Origin: Streptomyces sp. PsTaAH-137
GTDB taxonomy: Bacteria > Actinomycetota > Actinomycetes > Streptomycetales > Streptomycetaceae
Direction: 5' to 3'
DNA length: 64,000 nt
NCBI RefSeq assembly: GCF_003259365.1
Contig: NZ_QLLY01000014.1
Span: 4,199-68,198, forward strand
Positions 40,801 through 48,083 of this stretch are shown here, piece by piece. The notes under the pieces are model-generated. The model did no database searches. It was given only the letters and a program-made list of their open reading frames with translations, and was not told the DNA's origin. Both the position numbers and the translations under genes were made by a program. Each line of letters begins with the position of its first letter. Positions within the stretch are counted from its first letter, which is position 1.

Positions 40801-40869
40801 GACATAGCTGACCGTGAAGCGCTGGTCACCTGTGCCGTCCTGCGTGTGTGTCGCTGGCCTGGCGCTCAC
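37867..40869 (-). CDS. TIR-like / NB-ARC ATPase / TPR protein (FxsT-type, NLR-like)
   Basis: The 1,000-residue protein begins with a TIR/SEFIR-like alpha-beta domain (about residues 17-130: FTVSYVGFDGPWARWIQHRL, SKIVMVLSDRYFS, a Glu in DWNEAL). An NB-ARC STAND ATPase follows: P-loop LLGMSGIGKTQIA (about 205), Walker B KWLIVFDGCDD, DVLITSRNRDW and the GLPLA-like GDFPLALDQTAG. From about residue 480 to the end are some ten tetratricopeptide repeats of the kind ending LGEDDATSLDAQNNLAVV. This is the layout of FxSxx-COOH-system TPR proteins and of NLR-type immune sensors. The GTG at 40869 has AGGAGAGG upstream. It is last in the eight-gene locus and may sense the modified peptide or an invader signal; that is inference. 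Confidence 0.85.
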   Translation of the reverse strand: MSARPATHTQDGTGDQRFTVSYVGFDGPWARWIQHRLEEQGHQVSLRSLNPQAAGSLTEALADLARSDSKIVMVLSDRYFSRGGHSHQDWNEALTTVVARHPGRYAGLSLSSGDTPGATVALEPVELWGIDAREAEFRVLRRLGLPTDRIGHSTGRRGPRFPNDPPEVWGGVPRRNPRFTGRIEVITELREKLVEAPSGAKIVTLLGMSGIGKTQIAAEYAYRYASEYDVVWWVPAEGRAGLRERLSELAPAFQLGVDATSYGERIRTALEALRRGTPYGKWLIVFDGCDDPDILTDLLPSGAGDVLITSRNRDWASRHTQLVEVPVYTRRESVIFVQRRAVRLNSTEAGQLAEALGDFPLALDQTAGWLANSPMTVSQYVDLLGRRLDSPDTLTVSEQYPTPFPQSIAILLNNIRDEYPDARALLRLCVFFAPGRVPLKLLREMPAGDLPEEYSGLMNDRVRWNAALNRLVQYSIAGLEYSEQPVDAGGGMETVQLHNMVYQVVRQYVSEKDTEHLSRAVRRVLAQADPGAPAEPRNWPRYAELIPHLEPSGALHSTNPAIQNFVLSCLRYLNYAGEYRTCLALCEKTEENWRDTLGERHAHVRELDYVYGNTLRMLGEFRKAEQLSRTMVEQLTDERGDRDLETLRAMSMLGSVLLRTAKYDRAHELFEHCWTVYRALLGEDDATSLDAQNNLAVVRRLLGRYGEAYDLDLDTLRRRERVLRPRHLSILGSGISCARGLRLMGKYKEALSRQEQSLRLNQAMLGESHPLTLLAEHNLALCRRRGGDLTEAGQALRDVYERSSRVFGSDYPATLMIASDYASYLREYGNLDEARTRTEDAVSVYLRQLGPAHPYYLGTLSNLGLVMRAQGAREEARSLCEQALVGMEQALGDLHPWTLGCAMNASGSRNFIGRYEDALALSRTTLEGARPVLGDDHPLTLSAGIAVAYDLRSLQRDEEAGPLEEEALRRLSGTLGPQHIHTVSARERVRPYWEFEPQPA

Positions 40870-40976
40870 TGGGGCCTCTCCTGGTCGGCTTCCTTGACGG
40901 GACGCGCCGCCCGACGCGCGGCGCTCTTCTCCTGTATCGGCTCCTGGCTCGCGTGCATGAGGTCCGCTCCCGCCGC

Positions 40977-42188
40977 TCAGGTCGGCGCGGTCGCCCGGAC
41001 GGCCCGGCACGCCTCGCGCCACAGGCCCGCGCCGGGCGGATGCTCGCCCATGGCCTGCTCGGTCTCGGTCATCGCCGTGACGAACTCCTGTCCGGCGCGG
41101 GTGAGTTCGGGTGCCCGGTGGACATCCGGCAGCACGGCGGCGACCTGGGCCCGGTAGCGGGCGTGCCGCGGCCAGGCGCCGGGGACCCCGGCGAGGGCGG
41201 CGCGCTGCCAGAGGTCGGCGAGGGCGAGATGCGCGTAGGTGCCGTGCAGCAGGCCGTCGAAGGGCCGCGGGTCGGGGCGCCACGGTGCCCAGTGCCGGGC
41301 GGTGGTGTCGGCGGTGTGGAGTCGTACGAGGTCGCTGAGCGCGGCGAGTTTGCCGTGCTGCACCTCGTGCACCAGGGCGGCCGCGAGGTGCAGGGGCGGG
41401 CAGGGGCGCACGAGGACGGCGCTGTGCGCGGCCGGGGCGGTGGCGCTCGCCGAGCGGGAGGTGCGGGCCAGCGGGACGACGCAGCGCAGGAGCGCGGTGA
41501 TCTCGCGGGCGCGGCGGTCGTCGATCCGGCGCAGCACCTCCAGTGCGGCTCCGTACCGCGCGTCCCACTGGGCCCTGCCCTGCGGGCCGAGGCGGCGGGC
41601 GGCCCTGGTGCGGTCGGTGGGGGGCGGCACCCGGTAGGGGTCGAGGTCGTCCAGGAGCGGGCCGGCGGGGCCGAGCCGGTGCAGGGTCAGGGCGGCGGCG
41701 TCGGGACGGCCGGGCCAGCGGGTGTCGTCGACACGGACCGGGCCGGGCGCGGGGCGGCGCAGCGCGCCCAGGGACGGCAGGGAGAGGAGCCGGCCCGGGC
41801 TGTGCAGGGTGAGCGTGAAGGGCAGGCCCGCGCGCAGGGCGGCGGCCGCCGCGAGGGCGCCGAGCCGGGCGGTGTCGGGCGGGAGCGCGGCGCGCGGGTC
41901 GGTGAGGCGGCGCAGGGTCTCCTCGGCCCAGGTGCCGACGGTCGGGTGGAGCAGGACCTCGCGGACCGGTTCGGGCGCGGTGCGCTGGGCGGCCTCGATC
42001 AGCGCCCAGTGGTCGGTGGCGGGGCCGTCGCCGAGCCGGGTGCGCAGCAGGGCGAGGAGGAGGAGCCGTTTGCTGTGTTCGGCGGTGCGCAGCAGGGTGC
42101 CGGTGGCCTCGTCGTGGCCGCCGCCGCCGAGCAGGCGCAGCGCGGGCAGCGGGACGCCGATGCGCGGGGCGACGGCGGCGGTCAGCAC
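40977..42188 (-). CDS. HExxH-containing putative peptide hydroxylase (aKG-HExxH type)
   Basis: The 403-residue protein is mostly helical and contains the motif LVHEVQHGKLAAL (about residues 270-283), an HExxH metal site. Families with this motif beside FxsA/FxsB genes have been named aKG-HExxH peptide beta-hydroxylases, thought to be 2-oxoglutarate/iron enzymes rather than proteases. The rest (PDAAALTLHRLGPAGPLL; FDGLLHGTYAHLALADLW) fits that family's C-terminal pattern. The GTG at 42188 overlaps the FxsB stop by 7 bp, so the two enzymes are translated together and likely act on the same substrate. Function is inferred from family and neighbours. Confidence 0.78.
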   Translation of the reverse strand: MLTAAVAPRIGVPLPALRLLGGGGHDEATGTLLRTAEHSKRLLLLALLRTRLGDGPATDHWALIEAAQRTAPEPVREVLLHPTVGTWAEETLRRLTDPRAALPPDTARLGALAAAAALRAGLPFTLTLHSPGRLLSLPSLGALRRPAPGPVRVDDTRWPGRPDAAALTLHRLGPAGPLLDDLDPYRVPPPTDRTRAARRLGPQGRAQWDARYGAALEVLRRIDDRRAREITALLRCVVPLARTSRSASATAPAAHSAVLVRPCPPLHLAAALVHEVQHGKLAALSDLVRLHTADTTARHWAPWRPDPRPFDGLLHGTYAHLALADLWQRAALAGVPGAWPRHARYRAQVAAVLPDVHRAPELTRAGQEFVTAMTETEQAMGEHPPGAGLWREACRAVRATAPT

Positions 42189-43441
42189 GGTGCCTCCCGC
42201 GGCTCGGCCGGGGCGAGGGTGCGCAGCCGGGTGGCGATGTGCCGGATGAGGACCGTCAGGTCGGCGCAGTAGACGGACGGGTGGCGGAAGCCGGCGCCCT
42301 CGCGGAACCGGTGGGCGTAGTGCCCGCCGCCGCACACGGTGAGCAGTGGGCAGCGGCGGCACTGGTCGGCGAGTCCGTCGAGGCCCAGCTGGCGGGCGGC
42401 GAAGCCGGGGTGGTCGAGGAGGTCGTCGAAGGTGTGGCGGGTGAGGTCGAGTCCGGTGACGGCGGCGCCGTCGTAGGCGGACTTGAGGGCGTCGGTGAGT
42501 TCGAGGGTGCCGTCGGTCTCGACGACGGCGGTCGCGGCGGGGGCGACACCGAGCGCCTCGGTGGCGGTGGGGAGGCCCAGCAGCAGGGCGATGACCTCTT
42601 CGAAGAGCCGGACGCGGGTGGCCCTGCGGCCGTCCTCGAACCACTGGTCGAAGACGGCGGTCAGCCAGTCGCCGTACACGGGCGCGCCGTCCCGGGCGCC
42701 GGGTGGCGGGCTGGACCAGTGGGCGAGCGGGAGCAGCAGGTCGAGGGCGGGCGGCGCGAACCGCAGGAGGGACCGGTAGGTGTCGACGGGGTCCTGCTCG
42801 ACGTCGACGACGCACAGCAGCCCCGCGTACGACTCCGGCCGGCGCCGCAGGAGTTCGAGGCCGCGGGTCACGCGCGGCCAGGAGGGGCGGTGCGACGTCC
42901 GGTACACGCGGCGGGAGTTGTGCTCCGGGTCGCCGCCGTCGAGGCTGACGCCGACCCGGACGCGCTCGGCGGCGAGCGCGTCGAGGCGGTCGTCGGTCAG
43001 CAGGGTGGCGTTGGTCTGCACGGCGGCGGTGAGGGTGCAGTACGGGGGCAGGGCGGCTCTGGTCTCCCGGATCAGCGAGGTGAGGTCGGCGACCGGGGTG
43101 AGCAGGGGCTCGCCGCCGTGCAGGACGAGGTCGACGCGGTCGAGCCGGTGCGCGGCGGCGTGCTCGGCGATCCGGCGGGCGGCGAGCGTGCGCACCTCGG
43201 CGCTCATGGTGGCGGGCTGCCCGCTCCAGCCGGTGTCGGCCATCTCGTAGACGTAGCAGTAGGTGCAGGCGAGGTTGCACCGGCTGTTGACCTTGAAGAC
43301 GAACTGCCGTACGGGCGTGGGCCGGTGTCCGGCGGCGCGCAGGGCCGGCACGTCGAGCCGGGTGTAAGGCCAGGGCGCGTGCCGGGCGTGCGCGGCACGG
43401 GAGCGATGCCCGGCCTGTGGGCCGTGGTGCGTGGCCTCCAT
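42182..43441 (-). CDS. FxsB-type radical SAM/SPASM peptide cyclophane synthase
   Basis: The 419-residue enzyme has the radical SAM cluster site C55-x3-C59-x2-C62 in SRCNLACTYCYVYEMAD, followed by VDLVLHGGEPLL (SAM-binding GGE), VGVSLDGG and a C-terminal SPASM domain with clustered Cys (LADQCRRCPLLTVCGGG and VYCADL, about residues 370-405) for auxiliary iron-sulphur clusters. FxsB relatives join an aromatic side chain to a residue two positions on, making three-residue cyclophanes in ribosomal peptides. The ATG at 43441 was chosen for its GGGGAGGG site 7 nt upstream. The likely substrate is encoded 62 bp upstream. Confidence 0.88.
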   Translation of the reverse strand: MEATHHGPQAGHRSRAAHARHAPWPYTRLDVPALRAAGHRPTPVRQFVFKVNSRCNLACTYCYVYEMADTGWSGQPATMSAEVRTLAARRIAEHAAAHRLDRVDLVLHGGEPLLTPVADLTSLIRETRAALPPYCTLTAAVQTNATLLTDDRLDALAAERVRVGVSLDGGDPEHNSRRVYRTSHRPSWPRVTRGLELLRRRPESYAGLLCVVDVEQDPVDTYRSLLRFAPPALDLLLPLAHWSSPPPGARDGAPVYGDWLTAVFDQWFEDGRRATRVRLFEEVIALLLGLPTATEALGVAPAATAVVETDGTLELTDALKSAYDGAAVTGLDLTRHTFDDLLDHPGFAARQLGLDGLADQCRRCPLLTVCGGGHYAHRFREGAGFRHPSVYCADLTVLIRHIATRLRTLAPAEPREAPC

Positions 43442-43503
43442 GGATGTGCCCTCCCCGTCCTGCCCTCTCCCCAAGGGCCTGGTGCGGAACACGCGATGCG
43501 GCG

Positions 43504-43728
43504 TCAGCGCCCGTCGTTGCCGATGCTCTGGGTGTACTCGGCCAGCACCGAGACCGGGTCGATGATGCGGGCGAGCAGGTCGTCGATCACCTCGGCGAGC
43601 ACCGGGTGGTCGAGGTCGCGCAGTTCGGCCAGGTCGAACCCCCTGAGATCGACCAGCCGGCCCGCGTAGTCGGCGGGCGTCGCGGTGTGGCCGGTCGCGA
43701 CCGTCGCCGCGTCGTTCGGGTCCTTCAT
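43504..43728 (-). CDS. FxsA-like small precursor peptide with atypical C-terminus
   Basis: The 74-residue acidic protein has AAGGAG 9 nt before its ATG and sits directly upstream of the radical SAM gene. Its body (LVDLRGFDLAELRDLDHPVL) resembles FxsA leaders, with a repeated LRxLDHPVL-like helix. Canonical FxsA ends in Phe-x-Ser-x-x at the free C-terminus. Here the end reads EYTQSIGNDGR, so Tyr replaces Phe, no FxS is present, and five residues follow the equivalent position. It may be a variant substrate (a Tyr-Thr-Gln cyclophane is conceivable), a degenerate copy, or a recognition partner. Identity as precursor is inferred mainly from size and position. Confidence 0.72.
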   Translation of the reverse strand: MKDPNDAATVATGHTATPADYAGRLVDLRGFDLAELRDLDHPVLAEVIDDLLARIIDPVSVLAEYTQSIGNDGR

Positions 43729-43801
43729 CGGTTCGGCTCCTTATTCCGTGTCCCGTGGACTTTCCCTCGGGCCCGCGTCCGAAAACGGCGCGGGCCGCCG
43801 C

Positions 43802-46800
43802 TCAGCTCGCCGCGAGGGCCTCGATCCGGGCCCGCAGCGCGGCGGGATCGGGCGGCCCTGATCCGCCCCCGCCGTCCTCACCGGCCCCGGCCTCCTCGCA
43901 CAGTTCGAGCGCCGACCGGTACGCCTCCAGCGCGCCCCTCGGCCGCCCCATCGCCTCCAGCACCTCCGCGCGCAGTTGCTGGATGCGGGCCGCCTGCCAC
44001 AGCGCCTGGACGCGGGTGGGCCCGCCGGACACGGTGAGCGCGGTCCGCCAGCCCCTGCGGTACGAGTCGGCGGCGTGCTCCAGCCAGCCGAAGTCCGCGG
44101 TGACGCGGTGGAGTTCGCGCTGTACGTCGCCGTGCTCGGCCCAGGCGCGGGCCGCCGCCAGCGGGTCGCCCGCGGACCGGGCGGCCTGGGCGAGCAGGTA
44201 TTCGGCCTCGCGCAGGTCGACCGGGTCGTGCTCCAGGCCGTGGCGCAGCCGCAGGCCGGCGGCGAGGGCGAGCAGCCGCGCGGGGACCCGGGCGTCGTCG
44301 CGGGGCAGCGCGGTCCTGGCCTCGCGCAGTACCTGCACGGCGGTGTGTACGTGCACGGCGCGGTCGGCGCCGCTCGCGACGCGGGCCCGCTCCAGGAGGG
44401 TGTCGGCCCATTCGGGCAGCAGGGACGCATAGTCGTGGCCGTCGCGGCCGGTCAGCCGGCGGGCCGCCGCGTACGCCTCGTCGGCGGCGGCCAGGTCGGC
44501 GGGGTCCCGGCGCAGGTCGTAGCGGGCGCGGCGGACGCGTCCGGCGCAGATCAGGAGGTCCAGGCGCAGCCGCTGGTCGTCGTCGGCCTCGTCGAGCGCG
44601 AGGGCCAGCTCGTTGAGGGCCCGGTCGAGCGCGCCGGGCACGTGGCGCAGGGCGCGGGCGAGGTCGAGCCGGGCCCTGGCGCGGCGCGCGGGGGCCGCCC
44701 GGGTGCCCAAAGCGGCCAGTCCCGCGGTGAGCTGGCGTGCCGCCTGGCCCGCGTCGGCGGCGTCGCCGGTGCTCTCGGCGAGCGCGAGCAGCACCTGTCC
44801 GAGGGCGAGGTGGAGTCCGGGGTCGGGTTTGCCGGACGGTTCGCGCCGCTCGAACTCCTCCAGGGCGGCGCGGGCGTCGCGCAGATGGACCTCGTCGTGG
44901 TCGAGCCGGTGCAGGCGCAGCAGGATCCGCGCCCGCCGTACCGCGCAGTCGAGGCCGAGTTCGTACTCGACTCCTTCGGCGAGGCAGACGGTGGCGAACT
45001 CCTGTTCAGCGGCGACGAGCAGCGCCGGGTCGAGTCCGCCCGGCGCGGCGAGCGCACGCTCGTAGAGGACCTGGCCGAGCACGGCGCGGGCCCGGATCAT
45101 GCCGGGGACGGCGGCCGCGGAGCGCATCGCCGCGTCGGCCTCGTCGAGCAGGCGCGGTTCGTGGGTCACGCTCCACAGCCGCAGCAGCACCCGCCCGAGT
45201 TCGAACCCGGCGTCCTCGTGCGCGGGGTCGGCGGCCAGGACGCGGCGCAGCAGCGCGGCGGCCGAGTGCAGGCCGCTCTGGTTACCGTCGCGCTCGTGGT
45301 CGGCGAGCAGGATGCGGGCGGTGCGGACGGCCTGGTCGTGGACGGCGTCGCCGGGGACCGTCGGTGTCGGGCCCGGCGACGGTACGGGCGGGTCCATGAA
45401 GCGGCGGACGACGGCGGCGGACACCTCGGCGAAGGCGCGCGGGAGCACGGCTCCGGCCCGGCCGTTGTCGTCGGCGGCGTCGGTGTCCTGTGGGGCGGGC
45501 GGCACGGCCGGGTCGCCGGGCGGGCGGTCGCGGTCGATCTGGGCGATGGCCAGCGCGAGGAAGGCGCGGGCGCGGCGGCCGAAGCGCTGCTCGACGTAGT
45601 CCGAGCAGTGTTTCTGGACGAGCAGAGCGTCGTCGCGGGTGATCGGGCCGAGCAGCACGTCCCGTACTCCGGGGACGAACGCGTAGCTCTCGCCCTGGGT
45701 GTCGAAGGCGCGGGCCGTGGGTGCGGCCGGCTCGGCGGGTGTCTCGGTGGTGCGCCGCAGCAGTCCGCTCAGCAGCACCTCGGCGAGTTCGGCGGGGCCG
45801 GAGTCGGGCAGCATCGTGCGCTGGACGAGTCGCATCACGGGCAGGATCAGCGGCGCGGCGGAGAGGTAGACGGCGAGCCGCATGGCGTCCGGCGAGGCCA
45901 CCGAGCGGAACCGGCTGACCAGTTCCGCCGGGGTGCGCTGCGGCGCCGAGGCGGGCGGCGCGGTCGCCGGGTGGTCGGCGTGCACCCGGCCGGTCTCGGC
46001 GGGCACCGGGCGGGCGCCGAGCCCGGCGAGCAGCCGCGCCCAGGCGGAGAGCGCGGACGCGCTGGGCGGCAGCAGCGGCACGGACCGGCCGCCGCTCCCG
46101 CCCAGCGGCTGGGCGCGCGGCCGGAACCGCAGGGGTGCGCCCGGCCCCTCGCCGCGGTACAGGAGTCCGGGCTCGGCAGGCAGATGGGTGCGGCGCCACA
46201 TGCGGTGGGGCAGCGGCTGGAGCACGGCGACCGGGGCGCACTCGGCCCAGCGGTGCAGCAGCCGCTGGGCCAGGCCGAGCCGCCACAGCTGTCCCGCGCA
46301 GTCGCTGACCATGATCGTGACGGACCGGCCGGTCGGGTCGCGCAGCCGGTCGGTGGGGTGGGCGGCGCCGCGCGGGTCGGGTCCGGCGCCGAGGGCCGGG
46401 GTGCCGTCGGGAAGCCCGTGCAGGTAGTGGGCCTGGATGTCGCGGAACGCGCCGAGCCGTTCGCACACCCCGCGCAGCTCGTCGAAGAGTTCGTGCCACA
46501 CGACCATGGAGGGCGACGCGTCGAGCACCAGGTGCAGGGTGGCCTCGCGGCGGTCGACGGGCCTCAGCACCGGCACCGTGAGCCCCATCGCGCGGGCGCT
46601 GGCGTCGGCGGTGGCCGCCTCGTCGAGCACGGTGCGGCGGCGCGTGCCGGGCGGGCGCAGCCGCTGCAACGGGCGCAGCGCGCGCTGGATGTCCAGGACC
46701 CGGGGCAGGGCGGCGGGCAGGGCGACGCGGACCGGCAGGCCCTCGGGTTCGGTGCCCGCGGCCCGGCGCCGGTCGCCGTCGGCGGGGCGGGTGGCGCGGG

Positions 46801-47074
46801 CGTACAGGCCGAGCCGGTCGAACCGGGCGGGCGCCGTGCCGCCGCCGTCCTCGCCGGACGCGGGCCGCGGCGCGGGTGCGTCCGTGACCGGCACGGGGTC
46901 GGGCGCGGCCGGTCCGTCGTCGGGCGGCCGGGGCGGTGCGGGGGCCGTGGCGTCGGGTGCGGTGATGTGCTCGCCGAGCCAGAGCGCGTCGGCCACCTCC
47001 TCGGGGGTCGGCGCGAGCCCGGCGGTACGCAGCATTCCCGCCAGGCGGGCGATGGGGTCCCGCGGGGCGCTCAC
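43802..47074 (-). CDS. vWA-like / TPR protein of SAV_2336 type (ternary conflict system)
   Basis: The 1,090-residue protein has an N-terminal segment with the SAV_2336-type opening (DPIARLAGMLRTAGLAPTPEEVADALWL) and a Pro/Ala linker (35-110). A vWA-like domain with the metal-site motif DASPS in LHLVLDASPSMVVW (about residue 185) is followed by a helical region. The C-terminal half (about 570-1080) is Ala/Leu/Arg-rich TPR-like repeats. vWA proteins of VMAP ternary systems work with a MoxR ATPase and a VMAP protein, which are the next two genes upstream, 4 bp away. It likely links the ATPase to downstream effectors. Confidence 0.82.
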   Translation of the reverse strand: MSAPRDPIARLAGMLRTAGLAPTPEEVADALWLGEHITAPDATAPAPPRPPDDGPAAPDPVPVTDAPAPRPASGEDGGGTAPARFDRLGLYARATRPADGDRRRAAGTEPEGLPVRVALPAALPRVLDIQRALRPLQRLRPPGTRRRTVLDEAATADASARAMGLTVPVLRPVDRREATLHLVLDASPSMVVWHELFDELRGVCERLGAFRDIQAHYLHGLPDGTPALGAGPDPRGAAHPTDRLRDPTGRSVTIMVSDCAGQLWRLGLAQRLLHRWAECAPVAVLQPLPHRMWRRTHLPAEPGLLYRGEGPGAPLRFRPRAQPLGGSGGRSVPLLPPSASALSAWARLLAGLGARPVPAETGRVHADHPATAPPASAPQRTPAELVSRFRSVASPDAMRLAVYLSAAPLILPVMRLVQRTMLPDSGPAELAEVLLSGLLRRTTETPAEPAAPTARAFDTQGESYAFVPGVRDVLLGPITRDDALLVQKHCSDYVEQRFGRRARAFLALAIAQIDRDRPPGDPAVPPAPQDTDAADDNGRAGAVLPRAFAEVSAAVVRRFMDPPVPSPGPTPTVPGDAVHDQAVRTARILLADHERDGNQSGLHSAAALLRRVLAADPAHEDAGFELGRVLLRLWSVTHEPRLLDEADAAMRSAAAVPGMIRARAVLGQVLYERALAAPGGLDPALLVAAEQEFATVCLAEGVEYELGLDCAVRRARILLRLHRLDHDEVHLRDARAALEEFERREPSGKPDPGLHLALGQVLLALAESTGDAADAGQAARQLTAGLAALGTRAAPARRARARLDLARALRHVPGALDRALNELALALDEADDDQRLRLDLLICAGRVRRARYDLRRDPADLAAADEAYAAARRLTGRDGHDYASLLPEWADTLLERARVASGADRAVHVHTAVQVLREARTALPRDDARVPARLLALAAGLRLRHGLEHDPVDLREAEYLLAQAARSAGDPLAAARAWAEHGDVQRELHRVTADFGWLEHAADSYRRGWRTALTVSGGPTRVQALWQAARIQQLRAEVLEAMGRPRGALEAYRSALELCEEAGAGEDGGGGSGPPDPAALRARIEALAAS

Positions 47075-47078
47075 CGGG

Positions 47079-48083
47079 TCACCTCGCGCGGTCGAGCCGC
47101 TGGACGAGCAGGTCGGCGAGGTTCTCCCGGGTGGGCGGTGTGGCGTAGTGGGTGAGGTAGATGGCGTTGAGGAGCTGGTCGGCGGCGATGACCTCGTGCT
47201 GGGAGCGGACGAGGAACTCCCGGATCAGTTCGGCGCCGCGCTCGGCCGCCTCCGCGCCGAGGTGCGCCTTGACCATGGCGCTGAGCCGTTTCTCGTCGGG
47301 CGGGGCGAGTTCGAGGTGGATGCAGCGGCGCAGCAGGGCGGCGGGGAAGTCGCGTTCGCCGTTGCTGGTGAGGACGGTGAAGGGGAAGGCGCGGCAGGCG
47401 ACGCGGCCGCCCCGCACGGTGACCTTGCGTCCGTCGTCGGTCAGCACCTCGACCTCGGGCTGCCGGTCGGCGGCGCGCTCCAGCTCGGGGATGGCGAACT
47501 CGCCCTCCTCCAGGACGTTGAGCAGGTCATTGGGCAGGTCGATGTCGCTCTTGTCGAGCTCGTCGATGAGGAGGACGCGCGGGCGCGCGCCGGGCAGCAG
47601 CGCCGTGCCGAGCGGGCCGAGCCGTATGTAGTCGCCGATGCCGGGGACGTCCTCGGGGCGGCCCGCGTTGGCGGCGACCTGTACGTCCTGGAGGCGGGCG
47701 AGCGCGTCGTAGCGGTAGAGGCCGTCCTGGAGTGTCGTACGGGAGACGACGGGCCAGCGCAGGACGCGGCCGAGCTTCAGTTCGTGGGCCACGGCGTGCG
47801 CGAGGGTCGACTTGCCGGTGCCGGGGCGGCCGGTGACGAGGAGCGGGCGGCGCAGGTACAGGGCCGCGTTGACCACGTCCAGTTGTTCGGCGTCCGGGGC
47901 GTCGGTGAGCTGCTCGCGCGCGACCCGGCCGAGGCGCCGCCCGGTGCCGGGGTCGGGAGGTGTCTGCGCGGCGCCCGCGGCGGGAACCGTACCGTCGAAA
48001 TCGCGCCACGGCGGCGGGGCGGGCAGCCGCTCGATGCCGTCGTGCGGGACGCCTACACCGCGGTAGATGAGCCAGTCGTTCAT
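47079..48083 (-). CDS. MoxR-type AAA+ ATPase of a VMAP ternary system
   Basis: The 334-residue ATPase has Walker A LLVTGRPGTGKSTLAHAV (about residues 80-97), Walker B RVLLIDELDKSDIDLPNDLL (about 170), sensor-1-like FTVLTSNGERDFPAALLRRC and an arginine finger region. The N-terminal 60 residues are a short extension typical of this family (YRGVGVPHDGIERLP). MoxR ATPases remodel partners with vWA proteins. The ATG at 48083 overlaps the stop of the trypsin-VMAP gene by one base and the gene ends 4 bp before the vWA gene, so the three are one unit. Confidence 0.92.
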   Translation of the reverse strand: MNDWLIYRGVGVPHDGIERLPAPPPWRDFDGTVPAAGAAQTPPDPGTGRRLGRVAREQLTDAPDAEQLDVVNAALYLRRPLLVTGRPGTGKSTLAHAVAHELKLGRVLRWPVVSRTTLQDGLYRYDALARLQDVQVAANAGRPEDVPGIGDYIRLGPLGTALLPGARPRVLLIDELDKSDIDLPNDLLNVLEEGEFAIPELERAADRQPEVEVLTDDGRKVTVRGGRVACRAFPFTVLTSNGERDFPAALLRRCIHLELAPPDEKRLSAMVKAHLGAEAAERGAELIREFLVRSQHEVIAADQLLNAIYLTHYATPPTRENLADLLVQRLDRAR

